This document shows positions 9,629-19,569 of a stretch of 64,000 nucleotides of DNA, piece after piece. The position numbers and the translations under genes are program-made. Each line of letters begins with the position of its first letter. Position 1 is the stretch's first letter. The notes beneath the pieces are model-generated. The model did no database searches, had not been told where the DNA came from, and saw nothing but the letters and a program-made list of their open reading frames with translations. This DNA is from Legionella jordanis (GTDB lineage: Bacteria; Pseudomonadota; Gammaproteobacteria; Legionellales; Legionellaceae): positions 950,501-1,014,500 of the forward strand of contig NZ_LR134383.1 in the NCBI RefSeq assembly GCF_900637635.1, read 5' to 3'.

Positions 9629-10552
9629 TTATTTAATAAAAATAAAATAAGCAATAGAAACAAAAAGGCTGTATTTAATCAGGTAATACATGGCTCTATT
9701 GAATTGTTTTAACTGTTTGCCGATCAGACGTATTTTATATCCGTATTGAAATAATTGGTTGATGATGCCGACTTGTTCAATAGGAAGATTCTTACTGGAT
9801 GCTGCTTTCATTATCGTCTGGCTGAAAATCTGGTTGAGTTTAATGGCAAAATAATTTCTCAAAGGGCGTTGAATGTCACAAAAAAGAATGAGCCTATCCT
9901 GATCGGTTTTGTTTTCGGCGCTATGGATATAAGTTTCATCGAATAAAACAGCCTGGCCATCTTGCCAAAAATAACTTTCACCATCTACATAAATACAACA
10001 TTCCTCGCTATTTGGCGTAATCAATCCTAAATGATAACGTAAGGAACCAGCGTAAGGATCACGATGCTTGTATAAAAAACTTTGCTTTGGTAGCAAGGTG
10101 AACATAGCCGCATTAATTGAGGGAATCTGTTGAATTATCTCCAAAGTTTTTGGGCACTCAGCTAAGGCAGATGGCATGGGATCGTTATACCATTTGAGGT
10201 AAAAACGTTTCCAGCCCCGTCTGAAGAAAGAGTTAAAACCAATGTCGTCGTATTTTGTAGAGGCGCTAATATAGGATTTTTGCATCAATGCTTCTGCTTC
10301 TTCGCGGATGATCTGCCAGTTGTCCTGTAATTTTTGTAATTCTGGGAATGTGCTTATATCGATAAAGGGCGTTTTAGGTACAGCTGAAAAAAGATACATA
10401 ATGGCATTAATTGGAGCCAAAAGACTCGAATGATCTGTAAGTTGCCGCAACACACCCATACGCTCTTTACCACGTAAATGAACATATATGATGGACAAGA
10501 TGTAACTAAGAAGTAACAGGGTTTTAAAATTTAGAGCGTGAGGCCAATTCAT
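9629..10552 (-). CDS. Aspartyl/asparaginyl beta-hydroxylase family, LpxO-like
   Basis: Fe(II)/2-oxoglutarate dioxygenase of the family that includes LpxO, which 2-hydroxylates a lipid A acyl chain at the inner membrane. Counting from the start chosen here, the metal site HxD is at 163-165 (KHRDPYAGSLRYHLGL), the distal His is at 210 (DETYIHSAEN) and the 2-oxoglutarate Arg is at about 220. An N-terminal membrane segment (FKTLLLLSYILSIIYV) and a C-terminal one (SLFVSIAYFIFI) flank the domain. An open frame extends to 10690, but the ATG at 10552 has GGAG six bases upstream and gives 307 aa, the usual LpxO length. Whether lipid A or another acceptor is the substrate cannot be told. Confidence 0.85.
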   Translation of the reverse strand: MNWPHALNFKTLLLLSYILSIIYVHLRGKERMGVLRQLTDHSSLLAPINAIMYLFSAVPKTPFIDISTFPELQKLQDNWQIIREEAEALMQKSYISASTKYDDIGFNSFFRRGWKRFYLKWYNDPMPSALAECPKTLEIIQQIPSINAAMFTLLPKQSFLYKHRDPYAGSLRYHLGLITPNSEECCIYVDGESYFWQDGQAVLFDETYIHSAENKTDQDRLILFCDIQRPLRNYFAIKLNQIFSQTIMKAASSKNLPIEQVGIINQLFQYGYKIRLIGKQLKQFNRAMYYLIKYSLFVSIAYFIFIK

Positions 10553-10740
10553 CAATATCTCCATTTGATAATTCAGCGAGGAATGCCTTCGGAATAGTTC
10601 CTGGCTGCTTAACTGCAGCTCAATGATTTCCTTAAGAATTAACTGAAATCTTCGGATATAGACTATATTAACAAGTGGATTGTAAAACAAGACTTATAAT
10701 TAGATCGTTAAAACCAATCGAATAAAATCCGAATAATGAG

Positions 10741-11119
10741 TTTTATCCTTAAGCCTAAATCGGAAAAAATTGAAATCGGGCAACGGAGGCACCCCTGGTG
10801 GGAGCCATGCCGGATGATATTTTTGACCCCAAGTCACTGATCAAGTTTCGACAGCCCGTGTAGAGATTGAAGAAATACATCAGGAAGTGTGCCGAGCTGA
10901 ATATTGAACCCATGTTTACCGGTATTCCAGGATTGATTATTGAAAATGTGCAATCACGTGAAACGGTCACTCATGCACAAAATTGGAGTGGGAGGATGCA
11001 GGTTTAGGGCCGAAGAACCGCTGAATGAGGAGATGAAGCGCAATCAGGGTACCAACCTCCGGTCCTTTTTAAAGGGTTTGATGGTTGCGCTTCTGTCTCG
11101 GCCATTTTGGCTAACTTGA
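10741..11119 (+). pseudogene. Probable decayed coding region between lpxO-like gene and dedA
   Basis: There is no intact gene between 10553 and 11110. On the + strand one frame reads MPDDIFDPKSLIKFRQPV (10807 onward), stops at a TAG, then continues in frame as RLKKYIRKCAELNIEPMF and on to SGRMQV before another stop near 11008. A second frame starting at ATG 10973 gives a 48-residue peptide ending at 11119 (inner text RAEEPLNEEMKRNQG). The protein-like texture in shifting frames suggests a broken gene. I do not recognise the family, and chance open frames remain possible. Confidence 0.3.
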
Positions 11120-11773
11120 TGACGCGCTCACTCCTGTCAGCTTGTGATAGGCAAAGCTAAAAACAGGTGGAAGTAACGAAATGGCAATAATGGCATAAAT
11201 GACTAAAGTGAAATTGTTTTTGACAAATGGCAATCCACCTACAAAGTACCCCAGGCAAAGAAGACTACCTATCCAAAGTACAGCGCTGGCTATGTTATAA
11301 GCCAAAAATTGTGAATGCCTCATTAAACCAATTCCAGCGATGAACGGTGCAAAGGTGCGGATGATTGGCATAAAACGCGCCAAGATAATCGTTTTGCCCC
11401 CATGCCTCTCATAAAAGGCATGAGTTTGCCCTAAGTATTTTTTATTAAGCAAGAGAGAGCCTTCTTTATTGAATATTTGAGGGCCAATTCTTTTGCCAAT
11501 AAGATAATTGACTTGATTGCCAAAAACTGAAGCCAGGGTAAGAAGCACCATTAAAAAAATAATATCCAGGGATGCGTCTGCCTGAGCTGCCAGGCTTCCA
11601 CTGGCAAACAAGAGTGAGTCACCAGGCAGAAAGGGAATAATTATTAAACCGGTTTCACAAAATATTATGAGGAATAAAACCAGATAAGTCCAAGTTCCAT
11701 AAGTGGAAACAAAGGAAAAAAGATAACCATCAATGTGTAAAATATAATTGAGTAATTGCTGTATGTGTTCCAT
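11111..11773 (-). CDS. DedA family membrane protein
   Basis: DedA proteins are inner-membrane transporters; family members have been shown to recycle undecaprenyl phosphate or to affect membrane lipid asymmetry. The 220-residue sequence has the membrane-re-entrant signature: FLPGDSLLF near residues 48-56, GGKTIILARFMPIIRTFAPF near 125-144, and several hydrophobic helices. Acidic Glu41 and the Arg pair in ARFMPIIR fit the functional residues known for the family. It stands alone, tail-to-tail with a decayed stretch and head-to-head with the flagellar regulator genes. Confidence 0.9.
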   Translation of the reverse strand: MEHIQQLLNYILHIDGYLFSFVSTYGTWTYLVLFLIIFCETGLIIIPFLPGDSLLFASGSLAAQADASLDIIFLMVLLTLASVFGNQVNYLIGKRIGPQIFNKEGSLLLNKKYLGQTHAFYERHGGKTIILARFMPIIRTFAPFIAGIGLMRHSQFLAYNIASAVLWIGSLLCLGYFVGGLPFVKNNFTLVIYAIIAISLLPPVFSFAYHKLTGVSASSS

Positions 11774-12027
11774 TACTTCTTTACGCCCGTTCCTAGAAAG
11801 CTCTAAGCCCTAATAATACATCATATGGGGCGGTATTGCGGAATTCTTTCTTACAGTTTTATCCACAATCGTCCTCTTTATATTTAATTTAGCAGATCTC
11901 AGCGCCACTGGAATGTGATTCCATAGCTAATAAGGATTGTAAATCAGCAATATTGAGATTTAGAAGACTATGATTTTAAAGACTATTTTTATTTTTTCAT
12001 AAACTTTGTTAAAGTCTAAAAATAAGG

Positions 12028-13032
12028 ATGATATGCCTGAATAAATCGATGAAGAAAACCGAGCAATTACTTAATTTATCTGAAACTGAGATTCTTTCCT
12101 GCCTGCCTTGTGGTCTTTTGATTTTAAATGCGCAGGGCAGGATTGTTTGGTTAAACCCAGCCGCTGAGGCCTTATTAGGAACTAATCTGAAAGGAGCAGC
12201 TTGGAGGGATATTATTCAACAGGCTTTTGCTCCTAAAGAAGATGATGGCCATGAGGTTTCGCTTGTAGACGGCAAGAGAGTCCGCGTAGCCATTTCTTCC
12301 CTTTGTGATTTACCGGGACAATTGGTCACCTTAACGGATTTAACCGCGACGCGCGATTATGAACAGGCGAAGGCTAATCAGCATCGTTTGATGGAAATTG
12401 GGCGAATGACTGCCCAGTTGGCCCACCAAATTCGAACTCCACTGTCTTCGGCTATGCTTTACACCGAGCATTTGGCAGCACAACATTTCGAAGATGCTCG
12501 CTGTTTACAATGGATTACTCGCCTGCATGAATGCCATATTAGCATTGAGCAACAAATTCAGGATTTGTTGTTATTCGCCCGTGGAGAAAGCATTAAGCCG
12601 ACGATGATGCGTGTTCAGGACTGGGCAGCTCAGCTTTTAGAAAGAGCACAGCCCTTATTGACCGCCCAATCAGCAGAGTTGCTGATCCACAATGAATTGG
12701 GAGAAACAGAAGTTTGCTTACATCCCGAATCCTTAACCGGAGCCTTATTAAATCTTATTATTAATGCCTTACAAGCAAAGGCAAATCAAATTACTATAAC
12801 TATGGAGCCCATTCATGAAAAAGGCGTGCAGATAAAAGTTACGGATAACGGCATAGGCATGTCAGAGGAAGTAAAATCACAAGCCTTTTCACCTTTTTTC
12901 ACAACAAAAGCCCAAGGTACCGGCTTAGGCCTTGCCGTCGTGAATGCCGTTGTAAAAGCACATGGAGGTGAGGTGGTATTAGACTCTTCTTCGGGTCAGG
13001 GTAGTTGTATCACAATCAAACTACCAGGATAA
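12028..13032 (+). CDS. fleS: Flagellar two-component sensor kinase FleS/FlrB
   Basis: Cytoplasmic histidine kinase without membrane segments, paired with the sigma-54 activator encoded next. A PAS-like domain covers about residues 18-105 (LPCGLLILNAQGRIVWLNPAAE). HisKA has the phospho-acceptor His133 (LAHQIRTPLSS). The ATPase part shows the N box (LINALQAKA), DNGIGM, FSPFFTTK and GTGLGLAVV. The start is uncertain: ATG 12028 abuts AAGG with almost no spacer, while the in-frame ATG at 12049 (MKKTEQLL) has AAGGATG about 18 nt upstream. A tiny overlapping MPE-stop frame lies between them. It controls middle flagellar genes by analogy with Pseudomonas and Vibrio. Confidence 0.9.
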   Translation: MICLNKSMKKTEQLLNLSETEILSCLPCGLLILNAQGRIVWLNPAAEALLGTNLKGAAWRDIIQQAFAPKEDDGHEVSLVDGKRVRVAISSLCDLPGQLVTLTDLTATRDYEQAKANQHRLMEIGRMTAQLAHQIRTPLSSAMLYTEHLAAQHFEDARCLQWITRLHECHISIEQQIQDLLLFARGESIKPTMMRVQDWAAQLLERAQPLLTAQSAELLIHNELGETEVCLHPESLTGALLNLIINALQAKANQITITMEPIHEKGVQIKVTDNGIGMSEEVKSQAFSPFFTTKAQGTGLGLAVVNAVVKAHGGEVVLDSSSGQGSCITIKLPG

Positions 13033-13060
13033 TGGGTACTTTAGAACAAGGATTTTACCT

Positions 13061-14386
13061 ATGAGTGACGTGTTGATAGTTGAAGATGATCCAGTTTTAA
13101 GGGAAGCATTGGCTGAAACAATGAACCTGGCTGGGCATTCCTACTTGGCAGCAAAGGATGGCAAAGAAGCCCTGGCTATGCTCGAACGGCACAGCCCCGC
13201 TATTGTGCTAAGTGATATCCGCATGGATAAAATTGATGGTCAACAACTGCTTGCAGAAATTCAGCGTCGCAATCCTGGGGTACCGGTTATTTTAATGACT
13301 GCTCACGGTTCCGTAGAGGATGCAGTAACGGCGATGCGAAATGGTGCCGTAGATTATTTACAAAAACCATTCAGTGCCCATTCTTTAACCGAAAAAATAA
13401 ATCGCTACATTAAACCCCTTCCTACAGATGACGATTCTCAACCGGTGGCGCAAGATCCCAAAAGCCAAGCTCTATTATCCATGGCGTTAAGAGTGGCTCA
13501 ATCGGACGTAGGAGTCATGATTAGTGGTGAAAGTGGAACAGGAAAGGAAGTTCTCGCGCATTTCATTCATGATCACTCTCCCCGAAAACAACAGCCTTTT
13601 ATTGCCATCAATTGTGCGGCGATTCCTGAGCAAATGCTGGAAGCAACATTGTTTGGCTATGAAAAAGGGGCTTTTACTGGGGCTTATAAATCCACCCCAG
13701 GTAAATTTGAACAAGCGCAAGGTGGTACTTTACTCTTAGATGAAGTCAGTGAAATGCCCCTCAGCTTGCAGGCGAAGCTCTTAAGGGTTTTGCAAGAAAA
13801 AGAAGTTGAACGGATTGGTGCGAATAAGCTCACTCAGCTCGATGTGCGAGTTTTGGCAACAAGCAACAGGAAATTGCTTGATGAAGTCAAAGCAGGACGG
13901 TTTCGAGAGGATTTGTATTATCGTTTAAATGTATTTCCCTTGCACTGGTTGCCTTTGAGGGAAAGAGCTTGTGACATTATCCCCTTGGCCAATTATTTAA
14001 TACGCCGCCATTGTCAGAACAGTTATCCCTTAATTCCTGTCTTGAGCGAAGAAGCCAAACAGGCATTGCTAAACTACAGTTGGCCAGGAAATGCAAGGGA
14101 GTTGGATAATGTCATTCAAAGAGCTTTGGTTTTGCAAACTCATGGAGAGATTGAAGTACCTCATTTGCAATTACCCAGGGAAAGTGGAGAAGAATCAAAC
14201 CTCACTATTGTTGAACCTAAAAAGGGTGAAGCTAAGAGTTTGCAAAATTATGAGTTTGACCTAATTGCTCAAACTCTGAAGGAGCATGGTGGTAATCGAG
14301 GTCAAGTGGCCGCCATTCTTGGTGTTAGCGAGCGAACTTTGCGATATAAACTGGCAAAGATGCGTGAAGAAGGATACCAAGTGTGA
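13061..14386 (+). CDS. fleR: Sigma-54-dependent flagellar response regulator FleR/FlrC
   Basis: Enhancer-binding protein with three visible domains. The receiver has phospho-acceptor Asp52 (VLSDIRMD) and Lys102. The AAA+ domain has Walker A GESGTGKE at 156-163 and the sigma-54 contact loop GAFTGA at 203-208. A Fis-type helix-turn-helix lies at the end (GQVAAILGVSERTLRYKL, about 412-430). Length is 441 aa. The start is preceded by AAGGA. It lies 28 nt after the kinase gene and 35 nt before fliE, which places regulator and basal-body genes in one block. Its targets are presumably the fli genes downstream and other RpoN-dependent flagellar operons. Confidence 0.94.
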   Translation: MSDVLIVEDDPVLREALAETMNLAGHSYLAAKDGKEALAMLERHSPAIVLSDIRMDKIDGQQLLAEIQRRNPGVPVILMTAHGSVEDAVTAMRNGAVDYLQKPFSAHSLTEKINRYIKPLPTDDDSQPVAQDPKSQALLSMALRVAQSDVGVMISGESGTGKEVLAHFIHDHSPRKQQPFIAINCAAIPEQMLEATLFGYEKGAFTGAYKSTPGKFEQAQGGTLLLDEVSEMPLSLQAKLLRVLQEKEVERIGANKLTQLDVRVLATSNRKLLDEVKAGRFREDLYYRLNVFPLHWLPLRERACDIIPLANYLIRRHCQNSYPLIPVLSEEAKQALLNYSWPGNARELDNVIQRALVLQTHGEIEVPHLQLPRESGEESNLTIVEPKKGEAKSLQNYEFDLIAQTLKEHGGNRGQVAAILGVSERTLRYKLAKMREEGYQV

Positions 14387-14421
14387 ATGTTGTCACTCTT
14401 TATGGATAGCAGGAGAGGCAA

Positions 14422-14736
14422 ATGAGTGAAATAAATACAGCTTCAGTATTGAACCAATTGAGGGTACTGGCTGCGAAGGCAGAAGGAAGCAGCGTCGAAT
14501 TTAATTCACCTGGAACTGCTTTTTCAGATTATCTGCATAATGCTTTAGGTGAGGTAAATCATTTGCAGCAAGGCGCTGACAATCTTAAAACCCGGTTTGA
14601 ACTAGGTGATAAAAGTGTAGGTGTCGGGGAAGTAATGGTTGCAGCCCAAAAATCCAGTTTAGCTTTTGAAGCCACCTTACGTGTTCGAAATAAACTTGTG
14701 CAAGCCTATCAGGATATTATGAACATGCCTGTCTAG
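14422..14736 (+). CDS. fliE: Flagellar hook-basal body protein FliE
   Basis: FliE is the small adaptor between the MS ring and the rod. The 104-residue sequence has the conserved C-terminal helix (VGEVMVAAQKSSLAFEATLRVRNKLVQAYQDIMNMPV), which matches the family signature of alternating hydrophobics ending in Met-Pro-Val. It has no signal peptide, as expected for a protein exported by the flagellar type III system. GGAGAGG precedes the ATG by 4 nt. The next gene fliF is 159 nt away; that gap holds no recognisable sigma-28 or sigma-54 promoter. Confidence 0.93.
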   Translation: MSEINTASVLNQLRVLAAKAEGSSVEFNSPGTAFSDYLHNALGEVNHLQQGADNLKTRFELGDKSVGVGEVMVAAQKSSLAFEATLRVRNKLVQAYQDIMNMPV

Positions 14737-14895
14737 AGGATATTTTGTTGGATATTTTTTAGGAATAAATTTAAATTGAACAACAAGCTTTGATTCTGAA
14801 TTGCTCACATTGGAACCGACTAAAAGTTCAAAAGAAAGGAATAGCAGAAGAGAACCCTATTAGTTTCTTTTCTTAAAGTACAGGAGTCTATCATC

Positions 14896-16521
14896 ATGGC
14901 ATTGGCAAAGAATGCTGCAGCCGCTGCGGAGAGATTGGCAAGTTTATCTATTCCAAGACAGCTCGGTTTTATGTTTGGACTTGCCGCATGCGTCGCAATA
15001 GCTGTGGGAGTTGTATTATGGTCTCGTCAGCCAAGCTACTTACCTTTATTCAATGAAATTAGTAGTCGAGAAGCGGCGGATGTTGTTGAAGTGCTTGAAA
15101 GGAATAAGGTTGATTTTAAAGTCGATCCCAACCAGGGAGTGATTCTGGTTGCCGCGGACGAGGTTCAGAATGCCCGCCTTAAGTTAGCGGCTGCAGGTTT
15201 ACCCAGAGGGAATAATGCAGGCTACGAATTGCTTGCAGAAAAAAATGGCTTTACAACCAGCCAATTTATGGAAAATGCCCGTTATAAACAAGCATTAGAA
15301 ATCGAATTAGCCCGCACAATAAGTCAATTCCATGATGTAAAATCTGCTCGCGTTCATTTGGCTATCCCTCGTGAGTCCGCTTTTGTCCGCGATAACCGGA
15401 AGCCGAGCGCCTCTGTTTTTATTGATGTCTATCCAGGTGTTGAAGTAAAGAAACAAACCATCGCATCGATCATTAATTTAGTGGCCTCTAGCATTCCAAG
15501 CCTTTCGGCCAGTAGGGTGACTGTGGTTGATCAAAATGGTCAGTTGCTTAGTGAAGGAGCGGGTCAGAACCTATTCAGCGAGACAGAGCGGTTTATGGAT
15601 TACAGACAAAGTCTTGAGCAGCAGTATGTCCAGAAAATTCAAGATATTTTAACACCTATCCTTGGTTTTGGACGTGTCAAGGCAAAAGTGGCGGCCGATA
15701 TGGATTTTACCGCTTTCGAACAAACGCAAGAGGTCTTCAATCCCGAATCTTCTGCCGTTCGAAGTGAACAGACACTCGAGGAAAAACGAAATCAAAGCAG
15801 CGCAAGTGGGGTACCCGGAGCATTGTCTAATACGCCTCCTGCCAACCCAACTTTACAGCAAAATAAAAATGGCAATAACAATGCCAATAATAATAATAAT
15901 AAACCAGGGAACACTAATCAGGCCTCAACGGAAAGTGGAGATGTTCGTTCTCAAACCACCAAAAATTATGAGCTGGACAAAACAATTAGCCATACCAAAA
16001 ATCAACCTGGTGTTATCAAAAGGCTTACAGTTGCGGTTTTAGTGGACAATAAAACTGAATTAAATCCGCAAACAAAAAAAATGGAAAATAAACCATTGTC
16101 GCAAGCTGAACTGGATCAAATCAAAGTTCTGGTTGCAGATGCCATTGGGCTTAATCCAAAACGAGGGGACAGCCTAAATGTAGTAAACAGTCATTTTGTT
16201 AAACCTGAACCCATCCCACCTCTTCCAGACCTCCATTTCTGGCAAAAAGACTCCTTCTGGTCCATTGTTAAACAAGCAGGAGCTGGATTTCTAATTTTGG
16301 CTTTGATTTTTGGAATTTTTAGACCTCTTTTTAAAAATTTGCTAACTACTCCTAAAGAAGAAATTGCTGAGATAGAAGACAGGGAATCTAATCAGGAAGG
16401 ACAAACTCTTCTACCTCATGCCAATGATTATGAATCTCAGCTTGCTCTTTTGCGTCAGGTAGTTGATAAAGAACCCAAGCGTGTGGCGCAGGTAGTAAAA
16501 ACTTGGGTGGAACGGGGATAG
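14896..16521 (+). CDS. fliF: Flagellar MS-ring protein FliF
   Basis: FliF forms the inner-membrane MS ring that anchors rotor and export gate. At 541 aa it has a first transmembrane segment near residues 22-43, ring-building domains (for example NARYKQALEIELARTI and ARVHLAIPRESAF), and a low-complexity Asn-rich stretch near 323-337 in the beta-collar region. A second transmembrane segment lies near 457-475, and a cytoplasmic tail (LLRQVVDKEPKRVAQVVKTWV) binds FliG. CAGGAG lies 10 nt before the ATG. fliG starts 3 nt after the stop. Confidence 0.96.
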   Translation: MALAKNAAAAAERLASLSIPRQLGFMFGLAACVAIAVGVVLWSRQPSYLPLFNEISSREAADVVEVLERNKVDFKVDPNQGVILVAADEVQNARLKLAAAGLPRGNNAGYELLAEKNGFTTSQFMENARYKQALEIELARTISQFHDVKSARVHLAIPRESAFVRDNRKPSASVFIDVYPGVEVKKQTIASIINLVASSIPSLSASRVTVVDQNGQLLSEGAGQNLFSETERFMDYRQSLEQQYVQKIQDILTPILGFGRVKAKVAADMDFTAFEQTQEVFNPESSAVRSEQTLEEKRNQSSASGVPGALSNTPPANPTLQQNKNGNNNANNNNNKPGNTNQASTESGDVRSQTTKNYELDKTISHTKNQPGVIKRLTVAVLVDNKTELNPQTKKMENKPLSQAELDQIKVLVADAIGLNPKRGDSLNVVNSHFVKPEPIPPLPDLHFWQKDSFWSIVKQAGAGFLILALIFGIFRPLFKNLLTTPKEEIAEIEDRESNQEGQTLLPHANDYESQLALLRQVVDKEPKRVAQVVKTWVERG

Positions 16522-16524
16522 GTT

Positions 16525-17514
16525 ATGGATGGAATTGAACGTGCAGCCATTTTGCTATTAGGAATGGGTGAAAAAAATGCTGCCGAAGTATTAAAGCACC
16601 TTGAACCAAGGCAAGTACAAAAAGTCGGCATGGCTATTTCAACTATGAGTAGCGTCAGCAAAGCGAAAATGCAAGGGGTTCTTGGTGAGTTTTTAAATGC
16701 CATCGAGGATCAAACCAGCCTTACCGTGGACGCTGAAAACTATTTAAGAACGGTGCTTATTAATGCCCTGGGCGAAGAAAATGCAATGCCTTTTATTGAT
16801 CGCATTTTGGTATCTGACAAAGACAGTGGGCTTAATCGGCTTAAGTGGTTGGATGCGCGATTAATCGCTGATGTGATAAGAAACGAACATCCACAAATCA
16901 TTGCCACCATTTTGATTCATTTGGATAGTGAGCAATCGGCAGAAGTGGTCAGTTATTTCTCTTCCGAAAAAAGGGCGGAAGTCTTGTTGCGCATGTGCAC
17001 CATTGATACGGTGAAACCGGAAGCCATTTCGGAGTTGGGCCACGTCATTGAGCGCCAACTCAGTGGGCAAAAAATGGGTAAAACGGCTTCGGCCGGGGGT
17101 ATTAAAAGCGTGGCTGACGTGATCAATTTCCTCGAAGGTTCAGTTGAAAACGATGTGCTTGAGCGAATTGAAGAATGGGATGTAGAACTCTGCGAAAAAA
17201 TCAAAGACAAAATGTTCGTCTTTGAAAATTTGGTGGAGATGGATAATCGAAGTGTGCAAACCCTCTTGCGGGATGTATCGACAGAACAATTGATGCTGGC
17301 TTTAAAAGGAACAACTGAGCCAGTCAAAGATAAAATTTTTAGCAATATGTCTAAACGTGCAGCTGATTTATTGCGAGATGATCTGGAAATGCAAGGACCT
17401 GTCAAAGTCAGTGAAGTTGAAAAAGCGCAGCGGGAAATTTTAGCGATTGCCAGAAGCTTGGCTGAAGAAGGAAAAATTGCTTTAGGAGCCAAAGGCGGTG
17501 AGGAAATGATTTAA
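16525..17514 (+). CDS. fliG: Flagellar motor switch protein FliG
   Basis: FliG is the rotor protein that binds FliF, FliM and the stator MotA; torque comes from its C-terminal charged helix. The 329-residue product has the N-terminal FliF-binding region (GIERAAILLLGMGEKNAAEVLKHL), the EHPQ motif at 121-124 and the C-terminal MotA-facing helix region (LCEKIKDKMFVFENLVEMDNRSVQTLLRDV). Length matches the E. coli protein (331 aa). It begins 3 nt after fliF and is followed by fliH after 64 nt. Confidence 0.96.
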   Translation: MDGIERAAILLLGMGEKNAAEVLKHLEPRQVQKVGMAISTMSSVSKAKMQGVLGEFLNAIEDQTSLTVDAENYLRTVLINALGEENAMPFIDRILVSDKDSGLNRLKWLDARLIADVIRNEHPQIIATILIHLDSEQSAEVVSYFSSEKRAEVLLRMCTIDTVKPEAISELGHVIERQLSGQKMGKTASAGGIKSVADVINFLEGSVENDVLERIEEWDVELCEKIKDKMFVFENLVEMDNRSVQTLLRDVSTEQLMLALKGTTEPVKDKIFSNMSKRAADLLRDDLEMQGPVKVSEVEKAQREILAIARSLAEEGKIALGAKGGEEMI

Positions 17515-17578
17515 GGATGGAGCAATCCTGTTCATACAAAGTCTTAAGCCTCCGCACAGGATAAGGAAAAAGGATAAA

Positions 17579-18226
17579 ATGACCAATGATTTCCAGCCGC
17601 TTTATGAACCAGAGGATAAAGAAACCTTTGACGTTTGGGAGTTGAAAACCTCAGAGCCTGTGGTGGTAGAGGACATAGATCCGAATGAAGAACTTCAAAA
17701 AGAATGTGAGCGATTAAGGGAAGAAGCAAAAAAACTAGGTTTTGAGGAGGGTATGCAGCAAGCGGCTTCTGAATTACATAAAATGCGTCAAGACCTTTTA
17801 GCGTGGCTTGAAATTCTTCAAAAACCCGTCTTATTGCTGGATGAGCATCTAAGTTATGAACTGGTACAAACCATCGCGTGGATTTGTGAGCATTGTATAG
17901 GAATCGAATTGTCTATCCATCCTGAAAAGCTATTAACTTTATTGGAAGAAATTAAAAAAGAACTCCCCAGTTTACAGGAAAACAAACAGCTCCTGATGAA
18001 CCCTCAAGATGTAGAATGGCTACTTAATGAGCTCGATGAAAAACAATCCTCAGAATTAAACAATATTCTCATAGCAGATGACAACCTGCGCAGAGGAGAT
18101 TTTTATTTAAAAAGTGCTTACAGTGAATTGGATGGACGGATTAAAACAAGACTTGAGGAAATTTTAAAGAAATACCTATTGGAAGACAATGGAAGTGAAG
18201 GTAAAAAGGATAAAGATTTGCAATGA
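17579..18226 (+). CDS. fliH: Flagellar assembly protein FliH
   Basis: FliH is the stator-like regulator of the export ATPase FliI and docks it to the C ring. The 215-residue product is charged and helical. An N-terminal DVWEL segment precedes a coiled region ([20 protein letters not shown]) and a C-terminal FliI-binding domain ending in [18 protein letters not shown]. These features and its place directly before fliI identify it; sequence conservation in FliH is low. AAGGATA precedes the ATG. Its stop overlaps the fliI start by 4 nt (ATGA). Confidence 0.9.
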   Translation: MTNDFQPLYEPEDKETFDVWELKTSEPVVVEDIDPNEELQKECERLREEAKKLGFEEGMQQAASELHKMRQDLLAWLEILQKPVLLLDEHLSYELVQTIAWICEHCIGIELSIHPEKLLTLLEEIKKELPSLQENKQLLMNPQDVEWLLNELDEKQSSELNNILIADDNLRRGDFYLKSAYSELDGRIKTRLEEILKKYLLEDNGSEGKKDKDLQ

Positions 18227-19569
18227 TCATCTATCAATCCAAGCTCGTGGGAAAATTGAAAAAAATAAGGGCTAATCAAAGTTCAGGGCTTTTGCATTGC
18301 GGTCGCATTAGCCGCGCTGTTGGTTTAACCCTTGAAGCACGTGGCTTTCATCAGCCAGTTGGTGCCAGATGTTGGGTAAGAGTTAACCACAACCAAAGAG
18401 TAGAGGCTGAAATCGTTGGATTTGATAGTGAAAAAGCTTATTTGATGTCTATAGGACATACCCAGGGAATAGGACCGGGTATGCTTATAATTCCAAGTGG
18501 GAAAGTCGCGCAAGTTGGCGTCAGCTATCATTTATTAGGACGTGTATTAAATGGAGCTGGATCTCCCATGGATGGAAAGGGAGAGGCGGAGGTCTCAGAA
18601 AGTTATCCTTTAATCAGCAAACCGTTTAATCCTTTGAAAAGGGCTGCAATTGATTGCCCTATGGATGTGGGCGTCCGTGCTATCAATGGCCTACTGACTG
18701 TAGGCCGGGGGCAGCGTATAGGACTTTTTGCCGGCAGTGGTGTGGGTAAATCTGTGCTCTTGAGCATGATGACACGTTTTACTGCAGCCGATTTAGTGGT
18801 CGTGGGTTTAATTGGCGAGAGAGGGCGTGAGGTCAAAGAATTTATTGAGAATAATCTCGGTGATTCTGGTTTAAATCGAGCGGTTGTAATTGCTGCTCCT
18901 GCTGATGAAAGCCCGCTTATGCGATTGCATGGTGCCATGGTGGCTACGAGTATTGCAGAATATTTTCGTGATCAAGGTAAACATGTTTTACTGCTCATGG
19001 ATTCGCTCACCCGTTTTGCACAAGCTCAGCGGGAAATTGCTCTCTCTATCGGTGAACCGCCTGCGACTAAGGGTTACCCTCCCTCCGTGTTTGCTAAATT
19101 ACCCCAGCTTGTGGAGCGTGCGGGCAATGGCAAACCGGGAAGTGGTTCAATAACTGCTTTTTACACGGTGCTGACTGAAGGGGATGATCAGCAAGACCCT
19201 ATTGCTGATGCGGCCAGGGCCATATTGGATGGGCATATTGTTCTTGATAGAGCCCTGGCTGAAGCAGGGCAATTTCCCGCCATTAATTTAGAAGCTTCCA
19301 TCAGTCGATTAATGCCGTCCATTGCCTCACCAGCTCAATTGGGGCAAATGCTCACGGTAAAAAAATACCTTTCTATTTACGAAAAAAATAAGGATTTAAT
19401 TTTACTGGGAGCTTACAGCAAGGGCAATGATAAACAATTGGATAAGGCCATTGCCTATCGTAAACAGATTAATGATTACATTGTTCAGGGGATGAACGAA
19501 CGAGTTGATTTTCAAGAAAGCCTGGATTTGCTAAATATTTTAGCCAGGAAATTGGAAGATGAATCTTAA
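18223..19569 (+). CDS. fliI: Flagellum-specific export ATPase FliI
   Basis: FliI is the F1-beta-like ATPase of the flagellar type III export apparatus. Walker A (AGSGVGKS) is at residues 170-177, followed by [15 protein letters not shown]. The Walker B strand is [17 protein letters not shown], with [14 protein letters not shown] after it. All of these are typical of type III secretion ATPases. The length of 448 aa is normal. It overlaps fliH by 4 nt and fliJ by 1 nt, indicating translational coupling through fliH-fliI-fliJ. Confidence 0.97.
   Translation: MIIYQSKLVGKLKKIRANQSSGLLHCGRISRAVGLTLEARGFHQPVGARCWVRVNHNQRVEAEIVGFDSEKAYLMSIGHTQGIGPGMLIIPSGKVAQVGVSYHLLGRVLNGAGSPMDGKGEAEVSESYPLISKPFNPLKRAAIDCPMDVGVRAINGLLTVGRGQRIGLFAGSGVGKSVLLSMMTRFTAADLVVVGLIGERGREVKEFIENNLGDSGLNRAVVIAAPADESPLMRLHGAMVATSIAEYFRDQGKHVLLLMDSLTRFAQAQREIALSIGEPPATKGYPPSVFAKLPQLVERAGNGKPGSGSITAFYTVLTEGDDQQDPIADAARAILDGHIVLDRALAEAGQFPAINLEASISRLMPSIASPAQLGQMLTVKKYLSIYEKNKDLILLGAYSKGNDKQLDKAIAYRKQINDYIVQGMNERVDFQESLDLLNILARKLEDES

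Noticed and set aside
11825-11842. Sigma-54-like TGGGGC...TTGCGG upstream of fleS
   Set aside because: The spacing between the GG and GC dinucleotides is one base short of the invariant 10, so it should not work as a sigma-54 promoter.
12033-12044. Three-codon upstream frame (MPE-stop) between two candidate fleS starts
   Set aside because: Could be an attenuating leader, but such tiny frames arise often by chance.
15862-15903. Asn-coding AAT repeat in fliF
   Set aside because: Low-complexity linker inside the MS-ring protein; not a mobile repeat.
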